Assembly: GCA_902500825.1 (NCBI GenBank)
Contig: CABVRX010000013.1
Coordinates: forward strand, 1-64,000
Length of the DNA stretch: 64,000 nucleotides
Reading direction: 5' to 3'
DNA from: an uncultured Nitrospira sp.
Lineage (GTDB): Bacteria; Nitrospirota; Nitrospiria; Nitrospirales; Nitrospiraceae
In this document: one piece after another, positions 44,468-54,020 of the stretch
Position numbering within the stretch: the first letter of the stretch is position 1
Layout of the letters: every line of letters starts with the position of its first letter
The notes under the pieces: generated by a model
Databases searched by the model: none
Told to the model about the DNA's origin: nothing
The model's input: only the letters and a program-made list of their open reading frames with translations
Translations under genes and position numbers: made by a program

Positions 44468-45355
44468 TCAATGCGCGTCTTTTGCGCAGCGAAAGCCGGT
44501 GCCACTGGGACGGCTGTCCATCGTGCCCCAGTCGCGATCAGTCGCGCGGAGGCTGGCAGCCGGTTTGAGCCACGACCCGCCACGCATGGCCTTGATCGCA
44601 CCTCGGCTCGGACCCGTAGGGTCTGTGAGCGGGGCATGCTTATAATAATTCGGATCGTACCAATCCTGTACCCATTCCGCGGCATTGCCGGCCATTCCGA
44701 ATAGTCCGTAAGGGCTTACTGCTTGTGGAAAACTGTCGACCGGCATCGTCAGGACTTCTCCCTGTATACCGTGCTCCTTGGTCAGACGAGCGCCCTCACC
44801 TCTGACCCAGAAGGCATCCCAATCCGCTCCGCTGTTGAACTCGATCGTCTGTTGCGCCCAGTAACTGGCGCTGTTCGCCATGGTAAAGTCCCAGGTGTTT
44901 CCCCAGGGATACCGTCGACTATCGGTTCCGCGTGCGGCTTTTTCCCATTCCGCTTCGGTTGGGAGGCGTTTCCCAGCCCAACGGCAGTAGGCGTCGGCAT
45001 CCTCCCAGCTCACATTGACGACGGGATGGTGTTCGATGCCCGGGATGGGACGATTGTTCGTCCAGAGGGTTGCGGCTTGGCTTGTATTCGCCGGAGAGCG
45101 GTGATCCGTTGCTCGCACGAAAGCAGCATAGGCCTGATTGGTCACCTCAAAACGGTCAAGTAGGTAGCCGCTGAGGAGGATGCGCCGTTCGGGGTGTTCG
45201 TCGGGGAAGCCGTCGCTTCCCTCGGGGCTCCCCATTGTAAACTCTCCCGGAGGAATCAGGGCCATGTCTGTAGGGATATCCGCACCGGTTGCCGACGGCG
45301 GGTGATGGCTGATGGCAAGAAAGAGGAGACACAAGGAGAAAAAGGATCTGCCCAT
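44468..45355 (-). CDS. Exported FGE/SUMF1-family protein
   Basis: 295 residues. Signal peptide (FFSLCLLFLAISHHPPSATG), then a formylglycine-generating-enzyme fold: ALIPPGEFTMGSPEGSDG, VTNQAYAAFVRAT, NVSWEDADAYCRWAGKRLPTEAEWEKAARG, RYPWGN, MAGNAAEWVQDWYDP and SGTGFRCAKD. Only one of the two FGE copper Cys is present (FRC), so sulfatase activation is unlikely; it may be an oxidase or binding protein. The ATG overlaps the upstream TAA (TAATG). Confidence 0.9.
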   Translation of the reverse strand: MGRSFFSLCLLFLAISHHPPSATGADIPTDMALIPPGEFTMGSPEGSDGFPDEHPERRILLSGYLLDRFEVTNQAYAAFVRATDHRSPANTSQAATLWTNNRPIPGIEHHPVVNVSWEDADAYCRWAGKRLPTEAEWEKAARGTDSRRYPWGNTWDFTMANSASYWAQQTIEFNSGADWDAFWVRGEGARLTKEHGIQGEVLTMPVDSFPQAVSPYGLFGMAGNAAEWVQDWYDPNYYKHAPLTDPTGPSRGAIKAMRGGSWLKPAASLRATDRDWGTMDSRPSGTGFRCAKDAH

Positions 45356-46101
45356 TAGGGAGTCTTGATACCACAAGCCCTGGCGACCGCATCACGATAG
45401 TTCAGCCACAGAGACAAGCTTTTTTTTATGCATCTCAGAACGGATTGCCGAAGCGCGGGCGCGGTGTAATTGACGACCATGTCATAGGCATCGTGGCGAT
45501 GACCTGTTTCAACCATCTGGTGGGCTCGAATCAGGTCCATTCGGCTTGGCGAAATCCCATGATACCGCACCAAGGGATGAAGGCTGATGATGGATTCGAT
45601 ATCTTCAGGGTGTTCTTTTCCGGGAGCCGCGAGAATCTCCTTGCGATCCTTCACGCTGCCTTCAACGAAGATGGTCAAGGTCGCAGCGGCGATCACCCAT
45701 TGGCGGTGGTTCGACATGCGCTCAAGCCAGGCGCGATAGGTTCGGGCCGCAGGCAATAAATGGGTGTGTTCGAAATCCCGTCGGCGGAAGCCCAATCCTT
45801 CCATCATTGTCAGGAAGAGCTCGGGGTGAGATGTCCCTAACGAGAGTCCTCCGGTTTCTTCCTCGTAGATGTTTTCGGCCAGCATGTGACGAACCGAAAG
45901 TGGAGGGTTGGTTCCAAGAATACGTGCCAAGTAAACAGGAAAGTCTCGAACGTAGACGGCGTACTCGTGCTGAAAGTGAATTTTGAGCTGGGTGTTGCTG
46001 AGTCGGCCGGACGAAAAGTATTCCCAAGCCCAGTGGTGCTTGTCGTCCATGATTCTGAGGAGCGCTTCAAGAAATGCAGATTTCTTCATGTGGACGGCCA
46101 T
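45355..46101 (-). CDS. Heme-oxygenase-like diiron protein (PqqC/CADD-type)
   Basis: 248 residues, all-helical. AENIYEEETGGLSLGTSHPE, FVEGSV and HQMVETGH supply a ligand set like E...H...E...H-x3-D/E-x2-H of heme-oxygenase-like diiron oxidases and of CADD, which makes p-aminobenzoate. The usual Asp of the last motif is Glu. Substrate unknown. No pqq genes are near. It is coupled to the FGE-like gene by a TAATG overlap. Confidence 0.82.
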   Translation of the reverse strand: MAVHMKKSAFLEALLRIMDDKHHWAWEYFSSGRLSNTQLKIHFQHEYAVYVRDFPVYLARILGTNPPLSVRHMLAENIYEEETGGLSLGTSHPELFLTMMEGLGFRRRDFEHTHLLPAARTYRAWLERMSNHRQWVIAAATLTIFVEGSVKDRKEILAAPGKEHPEDIESIISLHPLVRYHGISPSRMDLIRAHQMVETGHRHDAYDMVVNYTAPALRQSVLRCIKKSLSLWLNYRDAVARACGIKTP

Positions 46102-46159
46102 GTTGACTTGCCTTCTCGGATGAAGCCTCGCTACAATTCGGAATACTGAGGAACAATCG

Positions 46160-46444
46160 ATGAATCCAATAACGATTCAGAATCCCGACGAAATTCTCAC
46201 TATGCTGGCCGACGTCACCCTTCGTGGAACGGGGTTTACGACCGACTCGCTACTTGACTATGTGCTAGAAGAAGGATTTACGGAACCAATCTTCCTCAAT
46301 GCCAGTGGCGAAGACCCCACTGCGTTCTTCAAGGGCCAACCGAATGCATGGGCCATTTATCAGGTCCGTGAATGGAAGCGTGTGCTGACCATCTCGGGTG
46401 GCCCAGGCCAGGAACGGCGCGCACGAATTACGGAAACCCCGTAA
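46160..46444 (+). CDS. Hypothetical protein
   Basis: 94 residues with no recognised domain. The tail (WAIYQVREWKRVLTISGGPG) is beta-like. No signal peptide. It is divergent from the diiron-protein gene. Confidence 0.6.
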   Translation: MNPITIQNPDEILTMLADVTLRGTGFTTDSLLDYVLEEGFTEPIFLNASGEDPTAFFKGQPNAWAIYQVREWKRVLTISGGPGQERRARITETP

Positions 46445-46499
46445 TTCGTATTCGAGTGTAAAGCCATGGCCGGCGAAGTGCAACCAATGGGTATGATTC

Positions 46500-46730
46500 A
46501 TGCGGATGATTCATCTGACTAACGCACAAAACGTCGGCGAACTCGCCATGATTAAGAGCTTGCTCGACGGCAACCGCATCGCCTACGTGGTCCATGGTGA
46601 ACATGTCAGCAGCCTCTATCCCGGTGTGCCTTTCTTTGTCAGCCGCGTTATGGTCGACGTGTCCGATCAGGCTCGTGCCGAAATCCTTCTGAGCCGTCTT
46701 CGACTTTCGATCCGCGAAGCATCAACCTAA
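46500..46730 (+). CDS. DUF2007 small protein
   Basis: 76 residues. IHLTNAQNVGELAMIKSLLDGNRIAYVV fits DUF2007, a small domain thought to take part in signalling, and VMVDVSDQARAEILLSRLRL closes the fold. Confidence 0.8.
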   Translation: MRMIHLTNAQNVGELAMIKSLLDGNRIAYVVHGEHVSSLYPGVPFFVSRVMVDVSDQARAEILLSRLRLSIREAST

Positions 46731-46789
46731 CCCCTTCGTTCGATGGATAGACCTGCCGCTGCGTCAGATCGCTGTCTTTTCTTCAGGAT

Positions 46790-47230
46790 CTATGGCTGAA
46801 TTTTGGGGTGCGGTTTTTCTGCGGGAAAATTGCCGGAGCGGCGTTCGCGTGATCCTTCGTACCATCCTCCTGTCAGTACCCCTTCCTCGAAATAGAGATA
46901 GCGGTGACGGACAACCGCCGAGCTTTCCCAATCTTCAAAAATCCATTCCTCTTGCCGTATACCGTCTTTGGTGAAGGTGGTGTTGATCGTCTGCGGACCG
47001 CCCCATGATTGCAGGACCTGTTCTTTAGTCATCCCCACCATGACACGATGCTGTTCGATGTGTTTGTGAAAGTCCGGATCGCCAAGTTGAACAATCATCG
47101 GCCATACCACCGCCATGATGACAAACAGCGCAAGCCCGGCATAAATGATGATCCTCACGGGGCGGCGGCGAATGAACGACGGTTCCTCGGGTTGTGATTC
47201 GGACGAAGTCGGCTGAAGGTCGGTGGTCAT
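46790..47230 (-). CDS. Membrane-anchored SmpA/OmlA-like domain protein
   Basis: 146 residues. One transmembrane helix (IIIYAGLALFVIMAVVWPMIV) follows a short cytosolic N-terminus. The outside part has VMVGMTKEQVLQSWGGPQTINTT and EEWIF, the BamE/SmpA pattern, which aids envelope protein assembly in other bacteria. Here it is tethered by a helix and not lipidated. Confidence 0.78.
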   Translation of the reverse strand: MTTDLQPTSSESQPEEPSFIRRRPVRIIIYAGLALFVIMAVVWPMIVQLGDPDFHKHIEQHRVMVGMTKEQVLQSWGGPQTINTTFTKDGIRQEEWIFEDWESSAVVRHRYLYFEEGVLTGGWYEGSRERRSGNFPAEKPHPKIQP

Positions 47231-47340
47231 GATGTCACGCAGAAGCCGCGCATGCTAACAACGGAAAGTGATGGAGTCAAGGAATGGGCTGTTTTTAGTA
47301 ATCAATTCCAAATAACAGGCGAAACGATATACTTGCAACC

Positions 47341-47901
47341 ATGTCCGATCGAGCATGCTGGAGAGTCGTTCCGCTCTGTGTACTCGTCGGTGTCTTAGCC
47401 GCTTGGCAATGGGGCGCCGTCGGGGCCTATGCTGTCACCGTGTATTCTTACATTGACGATCAAGGGAACCCGGTCTTTACCGACTCGCCCGAGACAATTC
47501 CTGAAAAATATCGCGCCAAGGTCAAGACGCATGAGCGTCCCGACTCGGTGAAAAAGTCGCCCTCGATGGTTGACACGATGCGTGATACGGTCAAAGAACA
47601 GGTGAAAGGTTTCGGGTTTCAAGTGCCGTCGGATCACGTCGACCTGAAGAATGCCGGCTGGACCCAGTTACCCATTCTGACCTATGCCGGTATCGCGGCG
47701 ATTGTTCTGCTGTGTATAATGTATTTCAGCAAAAACAGTCCCATGATCCGGTTGTTGGCCATGGGCCTGCTGATCGTCCTTGCGATCGGAACGCCGGTGC
47801 TCATGTATACGAGCGATGGCGGTCCCATGGACACCATGAAGAAAAAAGCCGCTGCATCGGGCCAAGCTCAACACGATCGTCTTCAGCAAGCTCCGCAGTG
47901 A
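47341..47901 (+). CDS. DUF4124-domain membrane protein
   Basis: 186 residues. Signal segment ending near GAYA, then the DUF4124 core YSYIDDQGNPVFTDSPETIPEKYR, and two transmembrane helices (LTYAGIAAIVLLCIMYF; LLAMGLLIVLAIGTPVLMY). TATACT lies only 8 bases before the ATG and no ribosome site is seen, so a leaderless transcript is possible. Confidence 0.82.
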   Translation: MSDRACWRVVPLCVLVGVLAAWQWGAVGAYAVTVYSYIDDQGNPVFTDSPETIPEKYRAKVKTHERPDSVKKSPSMVDTMRDTVKEQVKGFGFQVPSDHVDLKNAGWTQLPILTYAGIAAIVLLCIMYFSKNSPMIRLLAMGLLIVLAIGTPVLMYTSDGGPMDTMKKKAAASGQAQHDRLQQAPQ

Positions 47902-47930
47902 CGTTCTCACCTCCGGGCGCCTTCTGAAAA

Positions 47931-48719
47931 CTATTCTTCGTATTTCGGAACCGGTATGGTTTTAGGCGATGGCTTCGAGGCGCCTGACTGCTTGTCGAAT
48001 TGGTAGGAGTAAGGATTTGGAATCCGTTCATGGGTGTGCCGCTGCCGGAGGGTCACCAACTGGAGGCTCTGCGCGCTGATCTCCACACGGTCTATCAAGG
48101 CCTCGGTCGTCAAGCGATCGGGAAGCCCTTGGAGCGAGAAGAGTTGGTAGCAGAGCGTCCAGTCGAGCTGTTCTTTCCCATGCTCTCTCACGATAAAACG
48201 GGCATCGGGCGAAGGGAGACCCTTGAATAACAGTACCCACGTAGTGGATCGAAAGGCGGGGTTGGTCTGATCAGTTGAAGGACGAAACTCCGGAATCAAA
48301 CCCGGGAGTCGACTGATCGGCACAGCGGGAGAAAATTCAATGTCCACCAGCCGGACGGTCAGCAATCTGTTCTCATTGTAATCATTCGGGTCAACCGTGT
48401 AGCCGAAGGAGTAGCGGACATCAATGCCGTCGCGTGTAAAGGTGTATACGTCTTCACCGTTTTCAGGTGACACCAATTTGCTGTAGTACTTGGACCAGTC
48501 GGCAATCGGGTAATAGGTGAAGACGCGCAACGCGGATTTGCGGTCCCGTACGGCCTGCGGCATGCCGAGTTTTTCGTGCAGTTCCTTCTGGGAGAGCCCA
48601 AGAAAACCATCTTCGAAATAGGGTGCGGCAGAGGTGAGAGCAGGTCTGGTAAAAAAGAAGCTGACGTAAAGCAGAAGGCTCAATGCCGTGCTTCGTAAGA
48701 GGACCGAGACGTACGTCAT
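47931..48719 (-). CDS. Exported protein, unknown
   Basis: 262 residues with a signal peptide (LSLLLYVSFFFTRPALTSAA). GFLGLSQKELHEKLGMPQAVRDRKSA at the N-terminus resembles a SmpA/BamE-like turn, and DVYTFTRDGIDVRYSFGYTV continues it. The C-terminal half is unassigned. It is divergent from metH. Confidence 0.75.
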   Translation of the reverse strand: MTYVSVLLRSTALSLLLYVSFFFTRPALTSAAPYFEDGFLGLSQKELHEKLGMPQAVRDRKSALRVFTYYPIADWSKYYSKLVSPENGEDVYTFTRDGIDVRYSFGYTVDPNDYNENRLLTVRLVDIEFSPAVPISRLPGLIPEFRPSTDQTNPAFRSTTWVLLFKGLPSPDARFIVREHGKEQLDWTLCYQLFSLQGLPDRLTTEALIDRVEISAQSLQLVTLRQRHTHERIPNPYSYQFDKQSGASKPSPKTIPVPKYEE

Positions 48720-48836
48720 AGGTCATCGTAGCTAGGCCCCGAATTTCATGTCAAGGCAGGGTCGCCTGCTTGCCCGGCCTAAGGGCCTTCCAGTATGATC
48801 GCCGGTAATAAATTGGAAAACCTTCACAAGGGGATC

Positions 48837-51800
48837 ATGTCCATATCGTACGACAGTTCCATTGCAGCGCTCTTGCACGAGCGCATCCTTATTCTTGACG
48901 GTGCCATGGGGACGATGATCCAGCAACGCAAGCTGGAGGAGGCCGCCTTTCGCGGCGAGCGATTCAAGGACTGGACGAAGGATCTCAAGGGGCACAATGA
49001 CTTGTTGAATCTCACCCAGCCCACAATCATTGAAGAAATTCATCGGCAATATCTCGAAGCCGGTGCGGACATTATCGAGACTAACACGTTCAATTCGCAG
49101 TCGATTTCGCTTGCCGATTACAAGATGGAGACCTTGGGCTATGAACTGTCCAAAGCCGGGGCGGAATGTGCGACACGCGCGGTGGAGACAGTACAGCGGA
49201 TGCAGCCAGGACGGCGATGTTTTGTCGCTGGGGCGATCGGTCCTACGACCAAGACCTCGTCGATTTCCACTGATGTCAACAGCCCTGCCTCTCGCGGAAC
49301 GACCTATGAAGAGCTGGTGAATGCTTATGGCGAGCAAGTTCGGGGCTTGCTCGACGGTGGCGTCGATCTTCTGCTGGTCGAAACCATCTTTGACACGTTG
49401 AATGCGAAGGCTGCGTTCTTCGCAATCCAGCAGACGTTTGCGTCCGGCGCGCGCAGGGTTCCGATCATGGCGTCCGTGACGTTCATCCAAGCCGGCAGCA
49501 ATCGCGGGGTAACCGGGCAGACGGTCGAAGCCTTCTGGAATTCCATCTCCCATGTGCCGTTGTTGAGCGTGGGGATGAACTGCGCGCTTGGTCCCAAAGA
49601 AATGCGCCCGCTGATCGAAGAATTGTCACACATCGCGCCGATCTACATCAGCGCTCATCCCAACGCCGGGCTGCCGAATCCGTTGTTGCCGACAGGATTT
49701 CCCGAAACACCGGAAACGTTGGCACCCCAGCTGCGAGAATGGGCGGAGAACGGATGGTTGAACATCGTCGGCGGCTGCTGCGGCACGACGCCGGCCCATA
49801 TCAAGCGGATTGCCGAAGCCGTGCGTGCTGTGAAACCGCATGCACTCTCGAACGTCGAGCCATACACGCGATTGAGTGGTCTCGAAGCCGTCACCATTCG
49901 ACCCGATTCGAACTTCGCCAATATCGGTGAACGAACGAACGTGACCGGCTCGCCGGCTTTTGCCAAGCTGATTCTGGCCGGCGATTATGAGGCGGCGCTG
50001 TCGGTGGCGCGGCAACAGGTGGAAGGTGGTGCCCAAATTGTCGATGTGAACATGGACGAGGGCATGCTGGATTCCAAGGCCGCGATGGAAAAGTTTCTCC
50101 GCTTGGTGGCATCGGAGCCGGATATCTGTAAAGTGCCCATCATGGTCGACAGCTCCAAGTGGGAGGTGCTGGAGACCGGCCTGAAAAATATACAAGGTAA
50201 AGCCGTCGTCAATAGTATCAGCCTGAAGGAAGGCGAGCAGAAATTCGTCGACCAGGCGACGCTCATCCGCCGCTACGGGGCGGCCGTTGTCGTCATGGCT
50301 TTTGATGAAAAGGGCCAGGCAGACACGCTGGAACGAAAAAAGGAAATCTGTGCCCGTTCATACAAGATCCTCACAGAGCAAGTCGGTTTTCCTCCGCACG
50401 ATATTATCTTTGATCCGAACATCTTGACCGTCGCGACGGGGATCGAGGAGCACAATAACTACGCGGTGAATTTCATCGAGGCGACGCGCTGGATCAAGCA
50501 GAATCTGCCCGGCGCGAAGGTCAGCGGGGGGATCAGCAATATTTCCTTTTCGTTCCGAGGCAACAACGTGGTTCGAGAAGCAATGCATGCGGCCTTCCTG
50601 TATCACGCGATCAAGGCCGGTCTCGACATGGGCATTGTGAATGCCGGGCAGTTGGCAGTGTACGAGGAAGTTCCCAAAGATTTGCTCGAACTTGTCGAGG
50701 ATGTGCTGTTCAACCGACGACCGGACGCCACCGAGCGACTGGTGAATTTTGCAGAAACTGTGAAAGCGAAAGGAAAGGCGGCTGTCAAGGAGGATGAGTG
50801 GCGCAATGGGACGGTCGAGGAACGGTTATCCCATGCGCTCATCAAGGGTATCACGGACTATATCGACCAGGATACGGAGGAGGCGCGGCGAAAATATTCC
50901 AAGCCTTTGGAAGTCATCGAGGGACCGTTGATGGCCGGCATGAACGTCGTCGGTGACCTATTCGGTTCGGGCAAGATGTTTCTGCCCCAGGTCGTCAAGA
51001 GCGCTCGCGTGATGAAGAAGGCCGTGGCCTATCTCATGCCCTTTATGGAAGAAGAGAAGAAGCGGTCCGGAAATTTCCGGGCGCAGGGAAAGGTCTTGCT
51101 CGCGACCGTGAAGGGTGATGTCCATGACATCGGGAAAAACATCGTCGGCGTCGTGCTTGGCTGCAACAACTACGAAGTCATTGATCTTGGCGTGATGGTG
51201 CCCTGTGAAAAGATTCTGGCCGCTGCTCGAGAAAACAAGCCCGACATCATCGGCTTGAGCGGGCTCATCACTCCATCACTCGACGAGATGGTCCATGTGG
51301 CGAAGGAAATGACTCGCGAGGGTTTTGACCTGCCTCTCTTGATCGGTGGCGCCACGACCAGTAAGGCTCACACGGCGGTCAAGATCGCGCCTTCCTATGA
51401 GCCTGGCGTGGTCCATGTGTTGGACGCGTCACGAGCCGTGGGCGTCGTCGGAAGTCTGATCAGCCAAACACAGAAGCAAGATTTCGTGAAACAAGTGAGA
51501 GACGACTATGCGCGTGTGAGGCAGTCGCATCAGGATCGCGGTGCGAAGCCGCTTATCTCGATCGCCCACGCGCGTGCCAATCGGTTCATGTCGGACTGGG
51601 AGAAGGTCGATATTCCCACGCCGGCGACAGTAGGCGTTCGGACGATCTCTGATCAATCGTTGGTCGAGCTCATTTCTTATATCGACTGGTCACCCTTCTT
51701 CCACACGTGGGAATTAAGAGGACGCTATCCGACGATTTTTGATGATCCAGCCGTCGGGCCAAAGGCTACAGAGCTATACGACGATGCGCGACGTCTTCTG

Positions 51801-52532
51801 GATGAGATCGTCCAGAAGCGACAACTCAAAGCCAACGGGGTCTACGGATTCTTTCCGGCAGCGAGCCTAGGGGATGATATCGAGGTCTATCAGGATATCT
51901 CTCAGGAAACAGTACTCACGACGATCCATTATCTTCGTCAGCAATCGGAGAAGCCGGCGGACCAGCCCAATCTTTCGCTGACCGATTATGTTGCGCCAAA
52001 AGGTTCAGGTCGGCAGGATTACCTCGGAGCGTTCGCCGTCACAGCCGGCATCGGGTTGGATGAACTGTGCAAGCGGTTTGATAGAGACCATGACGACTAT
52101 AATTCGATCATGGCCAAGGCCCTTGCCGACAGGTTGGCCGAAGCCTTCGCCGAATGTCTCCATAAACGGGTCAGGGAAGAATGGGGGTACGGCAAGAAAG
52201 AACGATTGACGAATGACGACCTGATTCGGGAGCGATACCGTGGGATCCGTCCGGCGCCTGGGTATCCGGCTTGTCCGGACCACACGGAGAAAAAGCTGCT
52301 GTTTGATCTCTTGCATGTGGAGAAGAACACGGGAATCTCGCTTACCGAAAGCTTTGCCATGTTGCCGGCTGCTGCCGTAAGCGGATTCTATTTCGCCCAT
52401 CCGGACGCCAAGTACTTTGCCGTCGGCAAAATCGGCAAAGACCAAGTTGAAGACTATGCTCGCCGCAAGGGGATGGATCTTCGAACTGTCGAACGCTGGC
52501 TCTCGCCCAATCTGAATTACGAGCCTGAATAA
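48837..52532 (+). CDS. metH: Cobalamin-dependent methionine synthase
   Basis: 1231 residues, same length as E. coli MetH (start ATG 48837; an upstream in-frame ATG at 48795 is not needed). Domains in order: homocysteine-binding with zinc ligands ([18 protein letters not shown]) to ~330; pterin-binding ([22 protein letters not shown]) to ~650; B12 cap and B12-binding ([14 protein letters not shown], the DxHxxG His) ~660-900; SAM-binding activation domain ([28 protein letters not shown]) to the end. It methylates homocysteine from methyl-THF. No cobalamin riboswitch is seen upstream. Confidence 0.97.
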   Translation: MSISYDSSIAALLHERILILDGAMGTMIQQRKLEEAAFRGERFKDWTKDLKGHNDLLNLTQPTIIEEIHRQYLEAGADIIETNTFNSQSISLADYKMETLGYELSKAGAECATRAVETVQRMQPGRRCFVAGAIGPTTKTSSISTDVNSPASRGTTYEELVNAYGEQVRGLLDGGVDLLLVETIFDTLNAKAAFFAIQQTFASGARRVPIMASVTFIQAGSNRGVTGQTVEAFWNSISHVPLLSVGMNCALGPKEMRPLIEELSHIAPIYISAHPNAGLPNPLLPTGFPETPETLAPQLREWAENGWLNIVGGCCGTTPAHIKRIAEAVRAVKPHALSNVEPYTRLSGLEAVTIRPDSNFANIGERTNVTGSPAFAKLILAGDYEAALSVARQQVEGGAQIVDVNMDEGMLDSKAAMEKFLRLVASEPDICKVPIMVDSSKWEVLETGLKNIQGKAVVNSISLKEGEQKFVDQATLIRRYGAAVVVMAFDEKGQADTLERKKEICARSYKILTEQVGFPPHDIIFDPNILTVATGIEEHNNYAVNFIEATRWIKQNLPGAKVSGGISNISFSFRGNNVVREAMHAAFLYHAIKAGLDMGIVNAGQLAVYEEVPKDLLELVEDVLFNRRPDATERLVNFAETVKAKGKAAVKEDEWRNGTVEERLSHALIKGITDYIDQDTEEARRKYSKPLEVIEGPLMAGMNVVGDLFGSGKMFLPQVVKSARVMKKAVAYLMPFMEEEKKRSGNFRAQGKVLLATVKGDVHDIGKNIVGVVLGCNNYEVIDLGVMVPCEKILAAARENKPDIIGLSGLITPSLDEMVHVAKEMTREGFDLPLLIGGATTSKAHTAVKIAPSYEPGVVHVLDASRAVGVVGSLISQTQKQDFVKQVRDDYARVRQSHQDRGAKPLISIAHARANRFMSDWEKVDIPTPATVGVRTISDQSLVELISYIDWSPFFHTWELRGRYPTIFDDPAVGPKATELYDDARRLLDEIVQKRQLKANGVYGFFPAASLGDDIEVYQDISQETVLTTIHYLRQQSEKPADQPNLSLTDYVAPKGSGRQDYLGAFAVTAGIGLDELCKRFDRDHDDYNSIMAKALADRLAEAFAECLHKRVREEWGYGKKERLTNDDLIRERYRGIRPAPGYPACPDHTEKKLLFDLLHVEKNTGISLTESFAMLPAAAVSGFYFAHPDAKYFAVGKIGKDQVEDYARRKGMDLRTVERWLSPNLNYEPE

Positions 52533-52622
52533 TATTTGCGTAAGACTGTAACCAGCGCACTTTCTCTTCAGCCCCCTCTTCCACTACAATAGCTGAACAC
52601 GAATCCTCCTTAAGGGTGTTCG

Positions 52623-54014
52623 ATGCAGGCACGTATCCTTGTCGTCGACGACGATCAAGATATTCTCAGCGCGCTCAAGAAGCGGTTGATCTGGATGGGG
52701 CACGAGGTCCTCACGGCCGAAGACGGCGAACAGGCGCTCAGGCTGGCGACTGAGGAGTCGCCTGACTTGATGCTGCTCGATATCGAATTGCCGGTCCTTA
52801 GCGGACTCGATATCCTCAAAAAGCTTGCTGAAAAACGTTCCGGTATTTCTCCGCAAAGCGTCCCTGAAGTGATCGTCATCACGGCATTCGGGACCATCGA
52901 TCGAGCCGTAGAGGCGATACGGCTTGGGGCGTGCGATTTCCTGACGAAACCGTTTGAGCCCGGTCACCTCTCCATCGTGATTGAGAAGGCCATGGCGCAG
53001 ATGGCCCTCACGCGTCAGATCGGTCTCCTGCAAGCAGAAGTGGGAGGACGGTATGAGCACGTGGTCGGGCAGGGTCCACGCATGGTTGAGGTACTTGAGA
53101 CGGCTCGGCGAGCAGCCGGCTCTTCCGCCACGGTATTGTTACTGGGTGAAACAGGGACGGGTAAAGAGGTGATCGCACGCGCGCTGCATCGGTGGAGTCC
53201 GCGTGCCGCGAAGCCGTTCGTCGTCGTGAACTGCGCGGCGTTGCCCGAGAGTTTATTGGAAAATGAGTTATTCGGACACGAGAAGGGAGCCTATACCGGA
53301 GCGGTGAGGCGCGAGCCAGGAAAAATTGAATCGGCGGAAGGCGGCACCGTCTTTTTCGATGAGATCGGCGACATGCCGGTGGGTCTACAGACCCGTCTGC
53401 TCCGCCTCCTGCAGGACCAGGAGTTTTACCGAATCGGCGGTACTCAGCCCATTCGCACCGATGTGCGTTTTGTTGCGGCGACGAATAAGGATCTGAAAGA
53501 GGCTATTCAGGAGGGACTGTTCCGTCAAGACTTGTTCTATCGTCTGAACGTCATCTCACTCACGTTACCCCCCTTGCGAAAACGGCCGGAAGATTTGCCC
53601 GCATTAGTGGACCATTTTGTCAGGCGACATGGGATTGCTATGGGTCGCCGAACGTTTTCTGTGAGCCAGGGTGCTCTGGAGCTGTTGCGCGACTATCATT
53701 GGCCTGGAAATGTGCGTGAGTTGGAAAATGTCTTGGTGCGGGCCATCGCCCTCTGCCCCGACGACTCTATTGAACCGGAGCATCTCGGGATTACGGTTCA
53801 ACGCAAGTTGCCGGTGGAAGCAGGCTTTGTGGAAGACGACTGTCTGAACTACCACGCCGTGATGGAACAGTACAGCCGAAAAGTTATTGAAGAAGGGTTG
53901 CGTCGCGCCGGATGGAATCAAACCAAGGCAGCTGAACTCCTCGGGTTGCAACGAACCTATTTAACGAGGCTTATCCGGCAGAGAGGGGTGTCTACCAAGC
54001 CTCCATCCACGTAG
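52623..54014 (+). CDS. Sigma-54-dependent response regulator (NtrC family)
   Basis: 463 residues: receiver domain (VVDDDQD, phospho-Asp in LLDIELP, Lys in LTKPFEP), AAA+ domain (GETGTGKEV Walker A, GAYTGA sigma-54 contact loop, GGTVFFDEIGDMP Walker B) and a Fis-type HTH at the C-terminus (RAGWNQTKAAELLGLQRTYL). It activates RpoN promoters when phosphorylated. Its partner is the histidine kinase that converges on it, six bases beyond its stop. Confidence 0.95.
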   Translation: MQARILVVDDDQDILSALKKRLIWMGHEVLTAEDGEQALRLATEESPDLMLLDIELPVLSGLDILKKLAEKRSGISPQSVPEVIVITAFGTIDRAVEAIRLGACDFLTKPFEPGHLSIVIEKAMAQMALTRQIGLLQAEVGGRYEHVVGQGPRMVEVLETARRAAGSSATVLLLGETGTGKEVIARALHRWSPRAAKPFVVVNCAALPESLLENELFGHEKGAYTGAVRREPGKIESAEGGTVFFDEIGDMPVGLQTRLLRLLQDQEFYRIGGTQPIRTDVRFVAATNKDLKEAIQEGLFRQDLFYRLNVISLTLPPLRKRPEDLPALVDHFVRRHGIAMGRRTFSVSQGALELLRDYHWPGNVRELENVLVRAIALCPDDSIEPEHLGITVQRKLPVEAGFVEDDCLNYHAVMEQYSRKVIEEGLRRAGWNQTKAAELLGLQRTYLTRLIRQRGVSTKPPST

Positions 54015-54020
54015 TCACAG

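Noticed and set aside
48720-48836. Possible cobalamin riboswitch before metH
   Set aside because: The B12-box type sequence and the conserved stem set are absent, and the leader is too short.
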